The translations under genes and the position numbers were made by a program. The notes below the pieces were generated by a model, which saw only the letters and a list, made by a program, of their open reading frames with translations, was not told the DNA's origin and did not search any database. DNA of 64,000 bases, from NCBI RefSeq assembly GCF_002760615.1, contig NZ_AWWI01000016.1:1-64000 (forward strand). The letters are read 5' to 3'. Positions 53,095-60,851 of this stretch are shown here, piece after piece. How positions within the stretch are numbered: the stretch's first letter is position 1; every line of letters begins with the position of its first letter. This DNA is from Puniceibacterium antarcticum. GTDB taxonomy: Bacteria; Pseudomonadota; Alphaproteobacteria; Rhodobacterales; Rhodobacteraceae.

Positions 53095-53204
53095 TGCCCC
53101 GCAAGCTGGCCCCCCTCTTCCCGAGAATCGGAGTCCCTTGTCCTGCAGACGGGTCCCCATGCCCCCGCAAACGGGTGCCCATCTTCCCGTGGACGGGTCC
53201 CTAG
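53095..53204 (+). repeat. Tandem 22-bp iterons, probable origin of replication
   Basis: Five consecutive 22-bp units follow one another; the last three (53139-53160, 53161-53182, 53183-53204) are similar, with a CCGC/T-AAACGGGT-CCC-AT theme. Examples are CCGCAAACGGGTGCCCAT and CCGTGGACGGGTCCCTAG. The first two units are degenerate. The set sits between the divergent initiator and parA, next to an AT-rich stretch, which is the usual oriV layout. Confidence 0.75.
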
Positions 53205-53320
53205 ACACTCTTAACATCTTGATAACGAACAGGACTTATCCCTCAAAGTCTGTAAAGACATCTAAAGATTAACAAGCTTTATGTGTCGTTCTTTTTGAGG
53301 GATTAACCAGATGAAGGGGG
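53205..53320. other. AT-rich stretch beside the iterons, possible DNA unwinding element
   Basis: This is the most AT-rich part of the replication region, with runs such as TTAACATCTTGATAAC and AAAGATTAACAAGC. A TTATCCCTC at about 53238 matches part of a DnaA box. It would be the melting region of the origin. Confidence 0.5.
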
Positions 53321-53336
53321 GTTTCGCGCGCGAAAC
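53321..53336. promoter_or_regulatory. parS-like site 1 (upstream of parA)
   Basis: GTTTCGCGCGCGAAAC is a perfect 16-bp palindrome. The identical palindrome occurs at 54897 and 55925, all within 2.7 kb around parA and parB, as expected for centromere sites bound by ParB. Confidence 0.8.
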
Positions 53337-53399
53337 CAGCGTCAGGACTCATTTATGTGCGGGTACAGATGCTGTTTCACATCACATCCAAGATGTGCG

Positions 53400-54848
53400 A
53401 TGATTTGCACGATAGAGCGCAAATCGCGCGATCTGATACAGGCACCCGAACATATGGTACGCAAACCCGACATTCCCCTGCCCCCTTACTTTAACCTCGA
53501 TCCGGAACGCGCGTCGACCCGTCTTGGCGACCCCGTGGATACCGCCCGATTCGCCAAGGCAGCCGCCTTTGCCGCGCGCGGACGCGATGATCTGGCCAAG
53601 CGTGGCTATGCCCCCGACGGGCGCAAGCGCTTGCGAAAATTCTCGACTTGGGAAATCTGTCGCTACCTCATTCCCGTCGCCCCCGCCCATCTGCGCCGGG
53701 TGCTGAACAAATACCCCGACCTGCCCCAGGGCGAAGGCGCCGGCAACGCGCGCTGGTTCACGCTTGAAGATGTGCTCAAGCTGCGTGACCACTTTGCCGA
53801 AGAGGGTGTCAGCACCAAGGAATACCGCCCCTACCGTCCCGAAGGCCTGCCCGCCAAGGTGGTGGCCGTTGCGAACTTCAAGGGCGGCGTGGGCAAGACC
53901 TCGACTGCCGCACACCTTGCCATGTCCGCCGCGCTGGATGGCTACAAGGTGCTGGTGATCGATCTCGACTCCCAAGGTTCCATGACGTCGATCATGGGCG
54001 GTCAGGTGGCCGATGAATGGCAGACGGTTTTCCCCTTGCTGGCCAAGGATTACGCCACCCAGCTTGTGGCGGAAAACCGGGTGCGCGAGGCGGCGGGTGA
54101 TGCTCCCTACCCTCTGGACGAAACCCTGACAGAGGCGCTGAACGTTTCGCTGCGCGACGTGGTGCAGAAAACCCACTGGCCCAATATCGACCTTGTCGGC
54201 GCGCAGCTCAACCTTTACTGGGCGGAATTCCAGATCCCGGTCTGGCGCATGGCGCTGCGCAGCTGGCCGCTTTGGGATGCGCTGACCTCTGCGCTTGATC
54301 AGGGTGGCGCGCTGGAGGATTACGATATCATCCTGCTGGATACCCCCCCTGCGCTTGGCTATCTCACCATCAACGCACTGGCCGCGGCGGATATCCTGCT
54401 GGTGCCTCTGGGGGCTTCCTTCCTTGAATTCGATTCCACCGGGCGGTTCTTTGACATGCTTTATTCGACCTTCGCGTCGATCGAGGATGGCGAGAACGCG
54501 GGTCGCAAACGGGCGGGCCTGCCCGAAATGAAGTTTGAATGGGATGCGGTGCGTGCCTTGATCACACGGTTCGACGCCAGCCAGCAGACCGATATGGCCA
54601 ATGTAATTCAGGCTTATTTCGGCGACATGATGAACGCCTACCGGCAGGAATACACCGCCATGGTCGGGCAGGCCGGCGAAAGCGTGTCCGGCATCTACGA
54701 GGCCGATTACCGCAACTACAACCGAGAGACCTATACCCGGGGCCGCGAGGCGTTTGACCGGACCTACGCCGAATTCAAGGAGCTGTTGATCGGCGCATGG
54801 TGGCGTGATGAAAAGATGATGAAGGAGGCGCAGAATGGCAAAGCGTAG
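53400..54848 (+). CDS. parA: Plasmid partition ATPase ParA
   Basis: I place the start at ATG 53400 (MICTIERKSRDLI); ATG 53454 (MVRKPDIPL) or GTG 53355 are possible. From 53400 it is 482 aa. The N-terminal 130 residues carry a MerR-like helix-turn-helix region (RKFSTWEICRYL, WFTLEDVLKLRDHF), as in RepA/P1-type ParA. Walker A is NFKGGVGKTSTAAHLA near residue 160, then VIDLDSQGS and Walker B-type DIILLDTPPALGYL near residue 310. It segregates the plasmid by dynamic DNA binding and probably represses its own operon. It overlaps parB by 14 bp. Confidence 0.92.
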   Translation: MICTIERKSRDLIQAPEHMVRKPDIPLPPYFNLDPERASTRLGDPVDTARFAKAAAFAARGRDDLAKRGYAPDGRKRLRKFSTWEICRYLIPVAPAHLRRVLNKYPDLPQGEGAGNARWFTLEDVLKLRDHFAEEGVSTKEYRPYRPEGLPAKVVAVANFKGGVGKTSTAAHLAMSAALDGYKVLVIDLDSQGSMTSIMGGQVADEWQTVFPLLAKDYATQLVAENRVREAAGDAPYPLDETLTEALNVSLRDVVQKTHWPNIDLVGAQLNLYWAEFQIPVWRMALRSWPLWDALTSALDQGGALEDYDIILLDTPPALGYLTINALAAADILLVPLGASFLEFDSTGRFFDMLYSTFASIEDGENAGRKRAGLPEMKFEWDAVRALITRFDASQQTDMANVIQAYFGDMMNAYRQEYTAMVGQAGESVSGIYEADYRNYNRETYTRGREAFDRTYAEFKELLIGAWWRDEKMMKEAQNGKA

Positions 54849-55923
54849 ACAGCTGGAAATTCCCTCTGCTGAGGCGTTGAGGGAAATTGAAGATGGTTTC
54901 GCGCGCGAAACCTCGCGCCCCAGCACCCGGCCTCCGATCGCGGATGTGGTTGCGGATGCCGCACTCAATTCCGATCCGCTGCCCCCCTTGGCCCGAGAGG
55001 CCGTGGCGCGCGACAAGGTCGATGCCCAGGCGATGCGGTTGGCGATGGAAAAGGGGCTGGTCGCGCGCGAGATCCCGATCCATGAGGTGACCGCAGATGC
55101 GCTGACCCGCGATCGGATGAACCTTGACGAAGAAGAGATGCGAGAGCTGATCGATTCGATCACGCGCAATGGTCTGCGCCTCCCGATCGAGGTGTTTGAA
55201 CCCTCCAACCCAGAGGCCGCCGGGCGCTATGCGCTGATCTCGGGCTTTCGCCGGCTGGCGGCCTATCGCCAGCTGAATGCCATGACGGGCGGAGAGAAGT
55301 ACCGCACGATCGCCGCCTTTGTACGTGCCCCGGACTCTATTGCCGCAACGCTGGTCGCGATGATTGAAGAGAATGAAATCCGCGTCGGTCTGAGCCAGTA
55401 TGAACGTGGCAGAGCCGCCGCTGTGTCGGTGCATGACGGCGTGTTCGCGAGCATTGATGAGGCCGTCACGACGCTGTTCCAGAGCGGGTCAAAGACCAAA
55501 AGATCCAAGATCCGCAGCTTTGCGCTGATCCACGATGAACTGGGTGACATGTTGCGCTACGCGACAGCGCTGACGGAACGCCAGTGTCTGCGCATCGCCA
55601 CGGCGCTGCGGGCAGGGCAGGGGGACGCCATGCGTGACGCCCTTGACGAGGCAGAGGTGGACGGGCCAGAGGCAGAATGGAGTGTCCTGCTGCCCTTTGT
55701 TGAAAGCGCGGAAGGGGCAGCGCCCGACCCGTCGCGTGGCGGACGGCCCAAGGTTGCGCGCAAGCCCAAGGCAGGTCCGGTGGTGTCGCTGGCGAACGGC
55801 GTTTCCATCGAAAAGGTCAGCGGCCCCGAAGGCTATGCCATCCGGTTTCATGGCCGTGCGGTGGATTCCGATATGGTTGATGCGGTGATGGATCACATCC
55901 GCCACCTGCTGGAAAAACTCTGA
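54835..55923 (+). CDS. parB: Plasmid partition protein ParB
   Basis: This 362-aa ParB has the CTPase N-terminal domain with LIDSITRNGLRLPIEVFEP near residue 105 and YALISGFRRLAAYRQL near residue 132, covering the GxRR patch. The central helix-turn-helix is at about 190-260 (IRVGLSQYERGRAAAV, TKRSKIRSFALIHDELGDML) and the C-terminal dimerisation region follows. One parS-like palindrome lies inside its first 25 codons and encodes FARET; another overlaps its stop codon. AAGGAGG precedes the ATG. Confidence 0.93.
   Translation: MAKRRQLEIPSAEALREIEDGFARETSRPSTRPPIADVVADAALNSDPLPPLAREAVARDKVDAQAMRLAMEKGLVAREIPIHEVTADALTRDRMNLDEEEMRELIDSITRNGLRLPIEVFEPSNPEAAGRYALISGFRRLAAYRQLNAMTGGEKYRTIAAFVRAPDSIAATLVAMIEENEIRVGLSQYERGRAAAVSVHDGVFASIDEAVTTLFQSGSKTKRSKIRSFALIHDELGDMLRYATALTERQCLRIATALRAGQGDAMRDALDEAEVDGPEAEWSVLLPFVESAEGAAPDPSRGGRPKVARKPKAGPVVSLANGVSIEKVSGPEGYAIRFHGRAVDSDMVDAVMDHIRHLLEKL
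54897..54912. promoter_or_regulatory. parS-like site 2 (inside parB)
   Basis: This is the second identical GTTTCGCGCGCGAAAC palindrome, extended by G and C to 18 bp (54896-54913). It is read as coding sequence near residue 22 of ParB. Confidence 0.78.
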
Positions 55924-55944
55924 GGTTTCGCGCGCGAAACCTCA
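55921..55944. promoter_or_regulatory. parS-like site 3 (overlaps the parB stop codon)
   Basis: The same 16-bp core here is extended to a 24-bp perfect palindrome by TGAG on the left and CTCA on the right. The left arm begins with the parB TGA stop, so the coding end is part of the site. The longer symmetry may make it the strongest of the three, and in RNA it could form a hairpin at the end of parAB. Confidence 0.78.
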
Positions 55945-56261
55945 GCCCCTGGGTTTGCGGCTTCGGCCGTTACCCAACCAGCGCCCCGCTGATCCTTGGC
56001 CGGTTGGACAGGCGGGATGCGTGCCTCCGATCCCCCGGCGCGCTGGGAGCATCAGTGAGTTTGATCAAGCGCACCACACGGCTGATATCCTGATTTTTGC
56101 TGCCTTGTTTTGAATTTCAGCGGCTGTAATGGGGTTTTAAACAAACCTTATTAACATGTCCGATAAATGAAGGTTATTGGACGTTAAATGATCATAAGCT
56201 CTACGGCGTTTAGGCTTGATATTATCTGGTAACAAGCGCCGCTGTTGGATAGGGTCGTCCC
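55945..56261. other. Intergenic region between parB and the DUF1403 gene
   Basis: No gene is supported. The right half is AT-rich. GTCCGATAA (56158-56166) and TTATTGGAC (56174-56182) form an imperfect inverted repeat (8/9), and a promoter for the DUF1403-scpB pair is expected nearby. Confidence 0.4.
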
Positions 56262-57152
56262 ATGAAACCTGTTCAGACTCCTATCGAGGATCCCCTCAAC
56301 ACTTTGCCCCGCATGCCGCCTTGGGTCACCGGGGCGCGCGACGAAACCCCCGAGGATTTAGCATTTTTGTCAGGTGCCGCGCTGAGTGCGCTGCACCTTG
56401 TGCTGGTGCGTGCGGAGGTGCCGCAAGCCTTGCTGCGTGCGCGTATGGCCTTGCGCGCAGCAGAGACCTGCGTTGGGCTGAGCGGTCGGCGCGAACGGGC
56501 CGGGGAGCTGCGTGACGCCGTGCATCTGATGCGCGCCGGTGATCTGCCCGGTCCGGCGGGCGCGGTGTATCAGCAATGGCGGAGTGCAGGGGCGCGGCGG
56601 ATTTCGGCGGGGGCTGTGCAGAAGGCCCTGCCGGAAGTGGATGTGGACGATATCGCCGGATGGCTGGGCGCGGGGCCGGGTGCGCCGGTCGGTCGGTCGG
56701 CCGAGGTTCTGCAGGCGGTGCTGGCCCAGAATCCACGCGCAGACCTTGCGGCACTGATCCTGGCTGATGCCGCCCTGGCGCGCAGGATGGGCTGGACCCA
56801 TGTGGTGCCGCTGCTGAGCCCGAACATCAAATCACGGGATCTGCGCAAAACTGGAGAAGAGTTGCGGCAGGCCTGCCATCGTGTTGTGCGCACCAGCTGT
56901 GCAGAGGCTATCCAGCTGGCGACGGATCTGGCGCGCCGGGCCGCGCGGCTGAACGCCGTGGCACCAAAGTTGCGCGCGAAGGGTGCTGCGCGGGCGGTCG
57001 AGATGTTCCTGAGCCGCGATGCGGTGGCACCTTCGGACCTCAGATCCTTCATGTCCGACCGCGCCGCGCGACGGCTGTGTGACCGGCTGGTGGAGCTGGG
57101 CGTGGTGCGCGAGTTGACCGGGCGCGACACCTTTCGCCTGTACGGGGTCTGA
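56262..57152 (+). CDS. DUF1403-family protein
   Basis: The 296-aa, Ala/Arg-rich helical protein begins with PRMPPWVTGARDETPEDLAFLSGAAL. It continues with the LGWTHVVPLL-like segment MGWTHVVPLLSPNIKSRDLR near residue 170 and ends in a helix-turn-helix-like region (SDRAARRLCDRLVELGVVREL, then FRLYGV). DUF1403 proteins are found on alphaproteobacterial plasmids beside ScpB, as here (2 bp gap). A role with ScpB in plasmid condensation or segregation is inferred from this pairing only. Confidence 0.85.
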   Translation: MKPVQTPIEDPLNTLPRMPPWVTGARDETPEDLAFLSGAALSALHLVLVRAEVPQALLRARMALRAAETCVGLSGRRERAGELRDAVHLMRAGDLPGPAGAVYQQWRSAGARRISAGAVQKALPEVDVDDIAGWLGAGPGAPVGRSAEVLQAVLAQNPRADLAALILADAALARRMGWTHVVPLLSPNIKSRDLRKTGEELRQACHRVVRTSCAEAIQLATDLARRAARLNAVAPKLRAKGAARAVEMFLSRDAVAPSDLRSFMSDRAARRLCDRLVELGVVRELTGRDTFRLYGV

Positions 57153-57154
57153 GC

Positions 57155-57745
57155 ATGGCGCGGGAAAAATCAGAGATAGACCGTGAACTGGAAGAGTTGC
57201 CGGCAGAGCTGCGCTGGCGTGACTGGATGCGCCGGATCGAGGCAGTGCTGTTTGCCAGCGCCTCGCCCGTTTCACGCGACGCTCTGGCCCGGGTGGTGGG
57301 GCAGGGGGCGTCGGTTGATCTGCTGATTGCGGATCTGGCGGCGGATCTTGAGGGGCGGTCTTTTGAGGTGGCGCAGGTGGCGGGCGGCTGGATGCTGCGC
57401 ACGCGCCCCGCCTATGCGCACGCGATCCGGGCGGCGGCGGATGTGGCTGGGCAGGATCTGGACCTGAGCACCTTTGACACTGCCGTGCTGGCGGCCGTTG
57501 CCTATCACCAGCCGATCACCCGCGACGGGCTGAAGGATATCTTTGGCAAGGAGATCAGCCGCGATCTGATCGGGCGGCTGCATGCCCAGGGACTGATTGG
57601 CACCGGCCCGCGCAGCCCGCAGCGCGGCGCGCCCTATACGTTTGTGACGACCGACCAGTTTCTGGTGGTGTTCGGGATGGAGTCCCTGCGCGATCTGCCG
57701 GATCGGGATCAGCTGGTCGATGACGGGGTGCTGGCCGAGTCATAA
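57155..57745 (+). CDS. scpB: Segregation and condensation protein ScpB, plasmid copy
   Basis: The 196-aa protein has two winged-helix domains typical of ScpB, the kleisin-bridging subunit of the SMC complex: RRIEAVLFASASPVSRDALARVVGQG near residue 28, then LDLSTFDTAVLAAVAYHQPITRDGLKDIFG near residue 105 and GRLHAQGLIG. A short acidic N-terminal extension precedes them. No scpA or smc is nearby, so it may work with chromosomal SMC or with the DUF1403 partner to organise the replicon. Confidence 0.92.
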   Translation: MAREKSEIDRELEELPAELRWRDWMRRIEAVLFASASPVSRDALARVVGQGASVDLLIADLAADLEGRSFEVAQVAGGWMLRTRPAYAHAIRAAADVAGQDLDLSTFDTAVLAAVAYHQPITRDGLKDIFGKEISRDLIGRLHAQGLIGTGPRSPQRGAPYTFVTTDQFLVVFGMESLRDLPDRDQLVDDGVLAES

Positions 57746-57787
57746 GATGGGCGGTCTGAGCTGTGGTTTTGCGGGGCTCATTTTCTG

Positions 57788-57816
57788 ACCTTCGCGCATG
57801 TGAGATGCGTGAAGGT
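57788..57816. promoter_or_regulatory. Inverted repeat 1 before the HipA-like gene
   Basis: ACCTTCGCGCAT and ATGCGTGAAGGT (11 of 12 symmetrical) flank five bases. The arms share TTCGCGCA and TGAA half-sites with the second repeat at 57848, 60 bp away, so both are probably bound by the same protein. Confidence 0.6.
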
Positions 57817-57832
57817 TTGATCCACTTGACGG

Positions 57833-59722
57833 ATGCCGTGGTCAATTATAACTTTCGCGCATTCCACATACGTGAAAGTTATAATTTTGCTCTATCTCAT
57901 CGGTGAAAACCTTGACAAGACCCGCGCGCATTATCAGGCGCAGACGGGCAGGATCGTGCAGCTTATGCGCGGCGTTTATGTCGATTCTGATGATGATATC
58001 GACGGGACGGTCCTGCGTCATGCGGTGAGGATTGCGCATTACCTCTATCCGCAGGCCTATCTTTCAGGTGCCAGTTCCGCGCTGCTTGCTCCCGCGCGCG
58101 ATGGGCGTCTGTTCCTGAGCGGTAAGCGCAACCAGCGTACCAGGATCCGGGCGCTGGAGATCATCCAGAACATCGCCCCGGAGCATCCGGCGACCGCGAC
58201 GGCCATCGTTGACGACGGCGCGGGGGAATTCCGGATGCCTGTCTCTGCGCTGCGACAGCGGTTTCTTGAGGGCTTTCGCCAGCGTAGTGAACATGCAGCG
58301 TCGCTGGACGATGTGATGCGCATGGGCGTCGCGGCACGGCTGAGCGAGGAATACGGCACACCCATGCAGGCCGCCGATGCGGTTTGGGCGCTGGCCCGTG
58401 AAAACCAGTGGTATCGCGAAGGCGAGCAGGCGGAACGCTATCTTCTGCGCACCGCCGTTCCAGTACAAGTGCGCAACGAAGCCGCGATCACCTTTGCCGT
58501 GGCCTGGCATGGCCAGCCGATCGGGCAGTTGCGCCATGACGGTTTTGAATGGCGCTGGCAGCCAAGGGCAGAATTCGATCTGCCGCTTGTGCAGCAGCGC
58601 ATTCCCGGCAAGCTGCCGCCCTTTATCCTGTCGCTGCTGCCCGAGGGCTGGCTGGAACGGGTCCTGAACGACAGCGATGAGCGGGGCGTGTTGCGTTCGG
58701 GAAAACGGTATATGTCCAATATCATGGTCAGCGAAAGTGAGGCTGATTTTGTCACGCTTCCCGCCGACATACTGGCAGGGCGGCTGACCGGATTTACGCA
58801 AGACGGCGTGTTCACAGGTCGCTATGCCGGTCCGGGGCGTGGCAGGTTCGAGGCGGATTTCGAAGCAGGGCTGGCACGTCTTTATGCGCGGGCCGATACG
58901 CCGCGCCTGTCCGGTGTCCAGATCAAGGCCCCGATGTTTCTGGATGAGGACGGGGCACTGTCCCCCAGCAGTGGCCTGCCGTTCACGCATATCCTGAAGC
59001 CTGCGGGCACAAGCGGTTTTCAGGCGCTGCCGGTCATCGAATATCTGGCCATGGCGCTTGGGCGCGCCTCGGGGCTGGAGGCGCCGGAGACTGCGCTGGT
59101 ACCCATGCCGGATGGGATGCCCCCGGCCTTGCTGGTCGAACGGTTTGACATCCGCACCGCGCCCGGGGATGGGCGTCGCCTTGCGCTGGAGGATTTGTGT
59201 TCAGTGCTCGATCTGCCGCCGGAGGCCAAATATGACGGAACCATCGAGCGGATTGCGCGTGCCGTGCGGCCGCTGTCCACATCCCCTGAGGAGGATCTGG
59301 TTCTGGTAATCCAGCGGGCGGTGTTTGCCTGGCTGATCGGCGACGGGGATATGCATCTGAAGAACATGGCGCTTTTGAAGGTGGCCGAACCGGCGGCGGA
59401 CCGGTTCAGCAGCATTCGTCTGGCGCCGCTCTATGATGCGGTCACGACCAGAGTGTTTCCCAACCTTGAACATGATCGCATGGCGCTGAAATTGAACGGT
59501 AAGGATGACCGCCTGCGCCGCAGTGATTTCCTGCAGGTGGCCGCGACTGCCGGACTGCCTGCGGGCCGTGCCGGCGCTGTGATCGACGGGTTGGTGCAGC
59601 GCTTTGTGCAAGCGGTGGAGGACATTGTCCTGCCGGAGCTGCCCGGACTGGACGCCGACATTCGGGAAAGAGCGGCGGCGATGATTGCCCTGAGCCGGGG
59701 GCGTGCCGCGGCCTTTGCCTAA
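57833..59722 (+). CDS. HipA-family kinase with fused AbiEi-like N-terminal domain
   Basis: This is a single 629-aa chain from ATG 57833; a GTG at 57872 is also possible and would place the second inverted repeat upstream of most of the coding region. Residues about 20-200 look like an AbiEi-type winged-helix domain (AQTGRIVQLMRGVYVD, AYLSGASSALLAPARDGRLFLSG). The rest is HipA-like. A Couple_hipA region (GQLRHDGFEWRWQP, LSLLPEGWLERVL) comes first, then a kinase core with ATP lysine in FTHILKPAG near residue 387, catalytic DGDMHLKN near residue 503 and LAPLYDAV. All catalytic residues appear intact. HipA toxins normally need HipB; here no separate antitoxin gene precedes it. Confidence 0.85.
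   Translation: MPWSIITFAHSTYVKVIILLYLIGENLDKTRAHYQAQTGRIVQLMRGVYVDSDDDIDGTVLRHAVRIAHYLYPQAYLSGASSALLAPARDGRLFLSGKRNQRTRIRALEIIQNIAPEHPATATAIVDDGAGEFRMPVSALRQRFLEGFRQRSEHAASLDDVMRMGVAARLSEEYGTPMQAADAVWALARENQWYREGEQAERYLLRTAVPVQVRNEAAITFAVAWHGQPIGQLRHDGFEWRWQPRAEFDLPLVQQRIPGKLPPFILSLLPEGWLERVLNDSDERGVLRSGKRYMSNIMVSESEADFVTLPADILAGRLTGFTQDGVFTGRYAGPGRGRFEADFEAGLARLYARADTPRLSGVQIKAPMFLDEDGALSPSSGLPFTHILKPAGTSGFQALPVIEYLAMALGRASGLEAPETALVPMPDGMPPALLVERFDIRTAPGDGRRLALEDLCSVLDLPPEAKYDGTIERIARAVRPLSTSPEEDLVLVIQRAVFAWLIGDGDMHLKNMALLKVAEPAADRFSSIRLAPLYDAVTTRVFPNLEHDRMALKLNGKDDRLRRSDFLQVAATAGLPAGRAGAVIDGLVQRFVQAVEDIVLPELPGLDADIRERAAAMIALSRGRAAAFA
57848..57882. promoter_or_regulatory. Inverted repeat 2 at the HipA-like gene start
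   Basis: ATAACTTTCGCGCA and TACGTGAAAGTTAT (12 of 14 symmetrical) flank seven bases. It overlaps the proposed start region, so a protein bound here would block expression; the fused N-terminal domain is a natural candidate. Confidence 0.6.
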
Positions 59723-59820
59723 GGGTTGGCTGCCGTCACGTCGCGATGGAACCGGCTGTGCGGCGTGTCCACGTATGCCGCGATCCAGCTGTAAACGTCG
59801 CTTTCGGAGGGCGTGTGCAG

Positions 59821-59848
59821 ATATGATTTAAACGTGTGAATATATGAT
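59821..59848. promoter_or_regulatory. Direct ATATGAT repeats upstream of ltnD
   Basis: ATATGAT occurs at 59821-59827 and 59842-59848, 21 bp apart (two helical turns), within an AT-rich stretch about 90-115 bp before the ltnD start. Direct repeats of this spacing are seen at operators of DeoR-type repressors, one of which ends the operon. Weak evidence. Confidence 0.35.
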
Positions 59849-59936
59849 CACTATATGTTACGAATTTATAAACCCGTGTTGCGACATGCGCATTTCTGTG
59901 ATTTTTGCGGGAAAATATTCGAAGAGGGAGGCGAAA

Positions 59937-60851
59937 ATGAGCAATACAGACACATTCCGGGTTTGCGTTATCGGACTTGGCTCGATGGGCATGGGGGCCG
60001 CTCTGTCGTGCCTGCGCGCTGGTCTGGCGACAAGTGGCGTTGACCTCAGCCGCGACCGCCTTGACGCATTTGCAAAGGCCGGTGGTGAAGCTGTCGCCGT
60101 TTCCGCATCAGAGCTGACGACGGAATTCGACGCCGCGATTGTTCTTGTCGTCAACGCGGCGCAGGCGCGGGATGCCATCCTTGGTGATACGGGCATTGCC
60201 TCCCGGATGCGGCCGGGTGGTACGATCATGGTGAGCTGCACGCAGTCTGCCGCGGATGCGCAGTCGCTTGGCCTCGATATCACCGCCCGCGGTCTTTTGA
60301 TGCTGGATGCCCCGGTTTCCGGCGGTGCCGCGAAAGCGGCGAGCGGCGACATGACGGTGATGGCATCGGGCCCGAGAGCGGCCTTTGATGCGCTGGCGCC
60401 CGTGCTCGACGCTGTGGCGGCGAAGGTTTATGAGATTGGCCCGGACATCGGTCAGGGCGCAACGGTCAAGGTCATCCACCAACTGCTGGCCGGTGTGCAC
60501 ATTGCCGTCGGGGCCGAGGCGATGGCGCTGGCCGCCCGTGCCGGCATTCCGCTTGAGACGATGTATGAGGTGGTGACCAACGCCGCCGGAAATTCCTGGA
60601 TGTTCGAGAACCGCATGCGCCACGTGGTTGACGGGGATTACACCCCGAATTCTGCGGTCGATATCTTTGTCAAGGATCTTGGCCTTGTGACGGAAACCGG
60701 GCGGTCACATGCCTTTCCGCTGCCGCTTGCCTCGGCTGCGTTTGCGATGTTTCAGCAGGCGTCGAACATGGGATACGGCAAGGAAGATGACAGCGCGGTG
60801 ATCAAGACCTTTGCGGGGATCGACCTGCCGACCGCTGGAGACAAGTCGTGA
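59937..60851 (+). CDS. ltnD: L-threonate dehydrogenase (NAD-dependent beta-hydroxyacid dehydrogenase family)
   Basis: The protein is 304 aa from ATG 59937 (GAGGCG upstream); the frame opens at 59844 but lacks a ribosome site. Rossmann motif CVIGLGSMGMGAALS near residue 9, substrate motif DAPVSGGAAKAASGDM near residue 123 and catalytic Lys in VKVIHQLLAGVHIAVG near residue 177. LtnD oxidises L-threonate to 2-oxo-tetronate. The kinase, decarboxylase and isomerase that follow in order identify the pathway more securely than the sequence alone. Confidence 0.9.
   Translation: MSNTDTFRVCVIGLGSMGMGAALSCLRAGLATSGVDLSRDRLDAFAKAGGEAVAVSASELTTEFDAAIVLVVNAAQARDAILGDTGIASRMRPGGTIMVSCTQSAADAQSLGLDITARGLLMLDAPVSGGAAKAASGDMTVMASGPRAAFDALAPVLDAVAAKVYEIGPDIGQGATVKVIHQLLAGVHIAVGAEAMALAARAGIPLETMYEVVTNAAGNSWMFENRMRHVVDGDYTPNSAVDIFVKDLGLVTETGRSHAFPLPLASAAFAMFQQASNMGYGKEDDSAVIKTFAGIDLPTAGDKS

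Noticed and set aside
53095-53204. CRISPR-like tandem repeats
   Set aside because: The units are contiguous 22-bp repeats without spacers and lie next to a replication initiator, so they are iterons.
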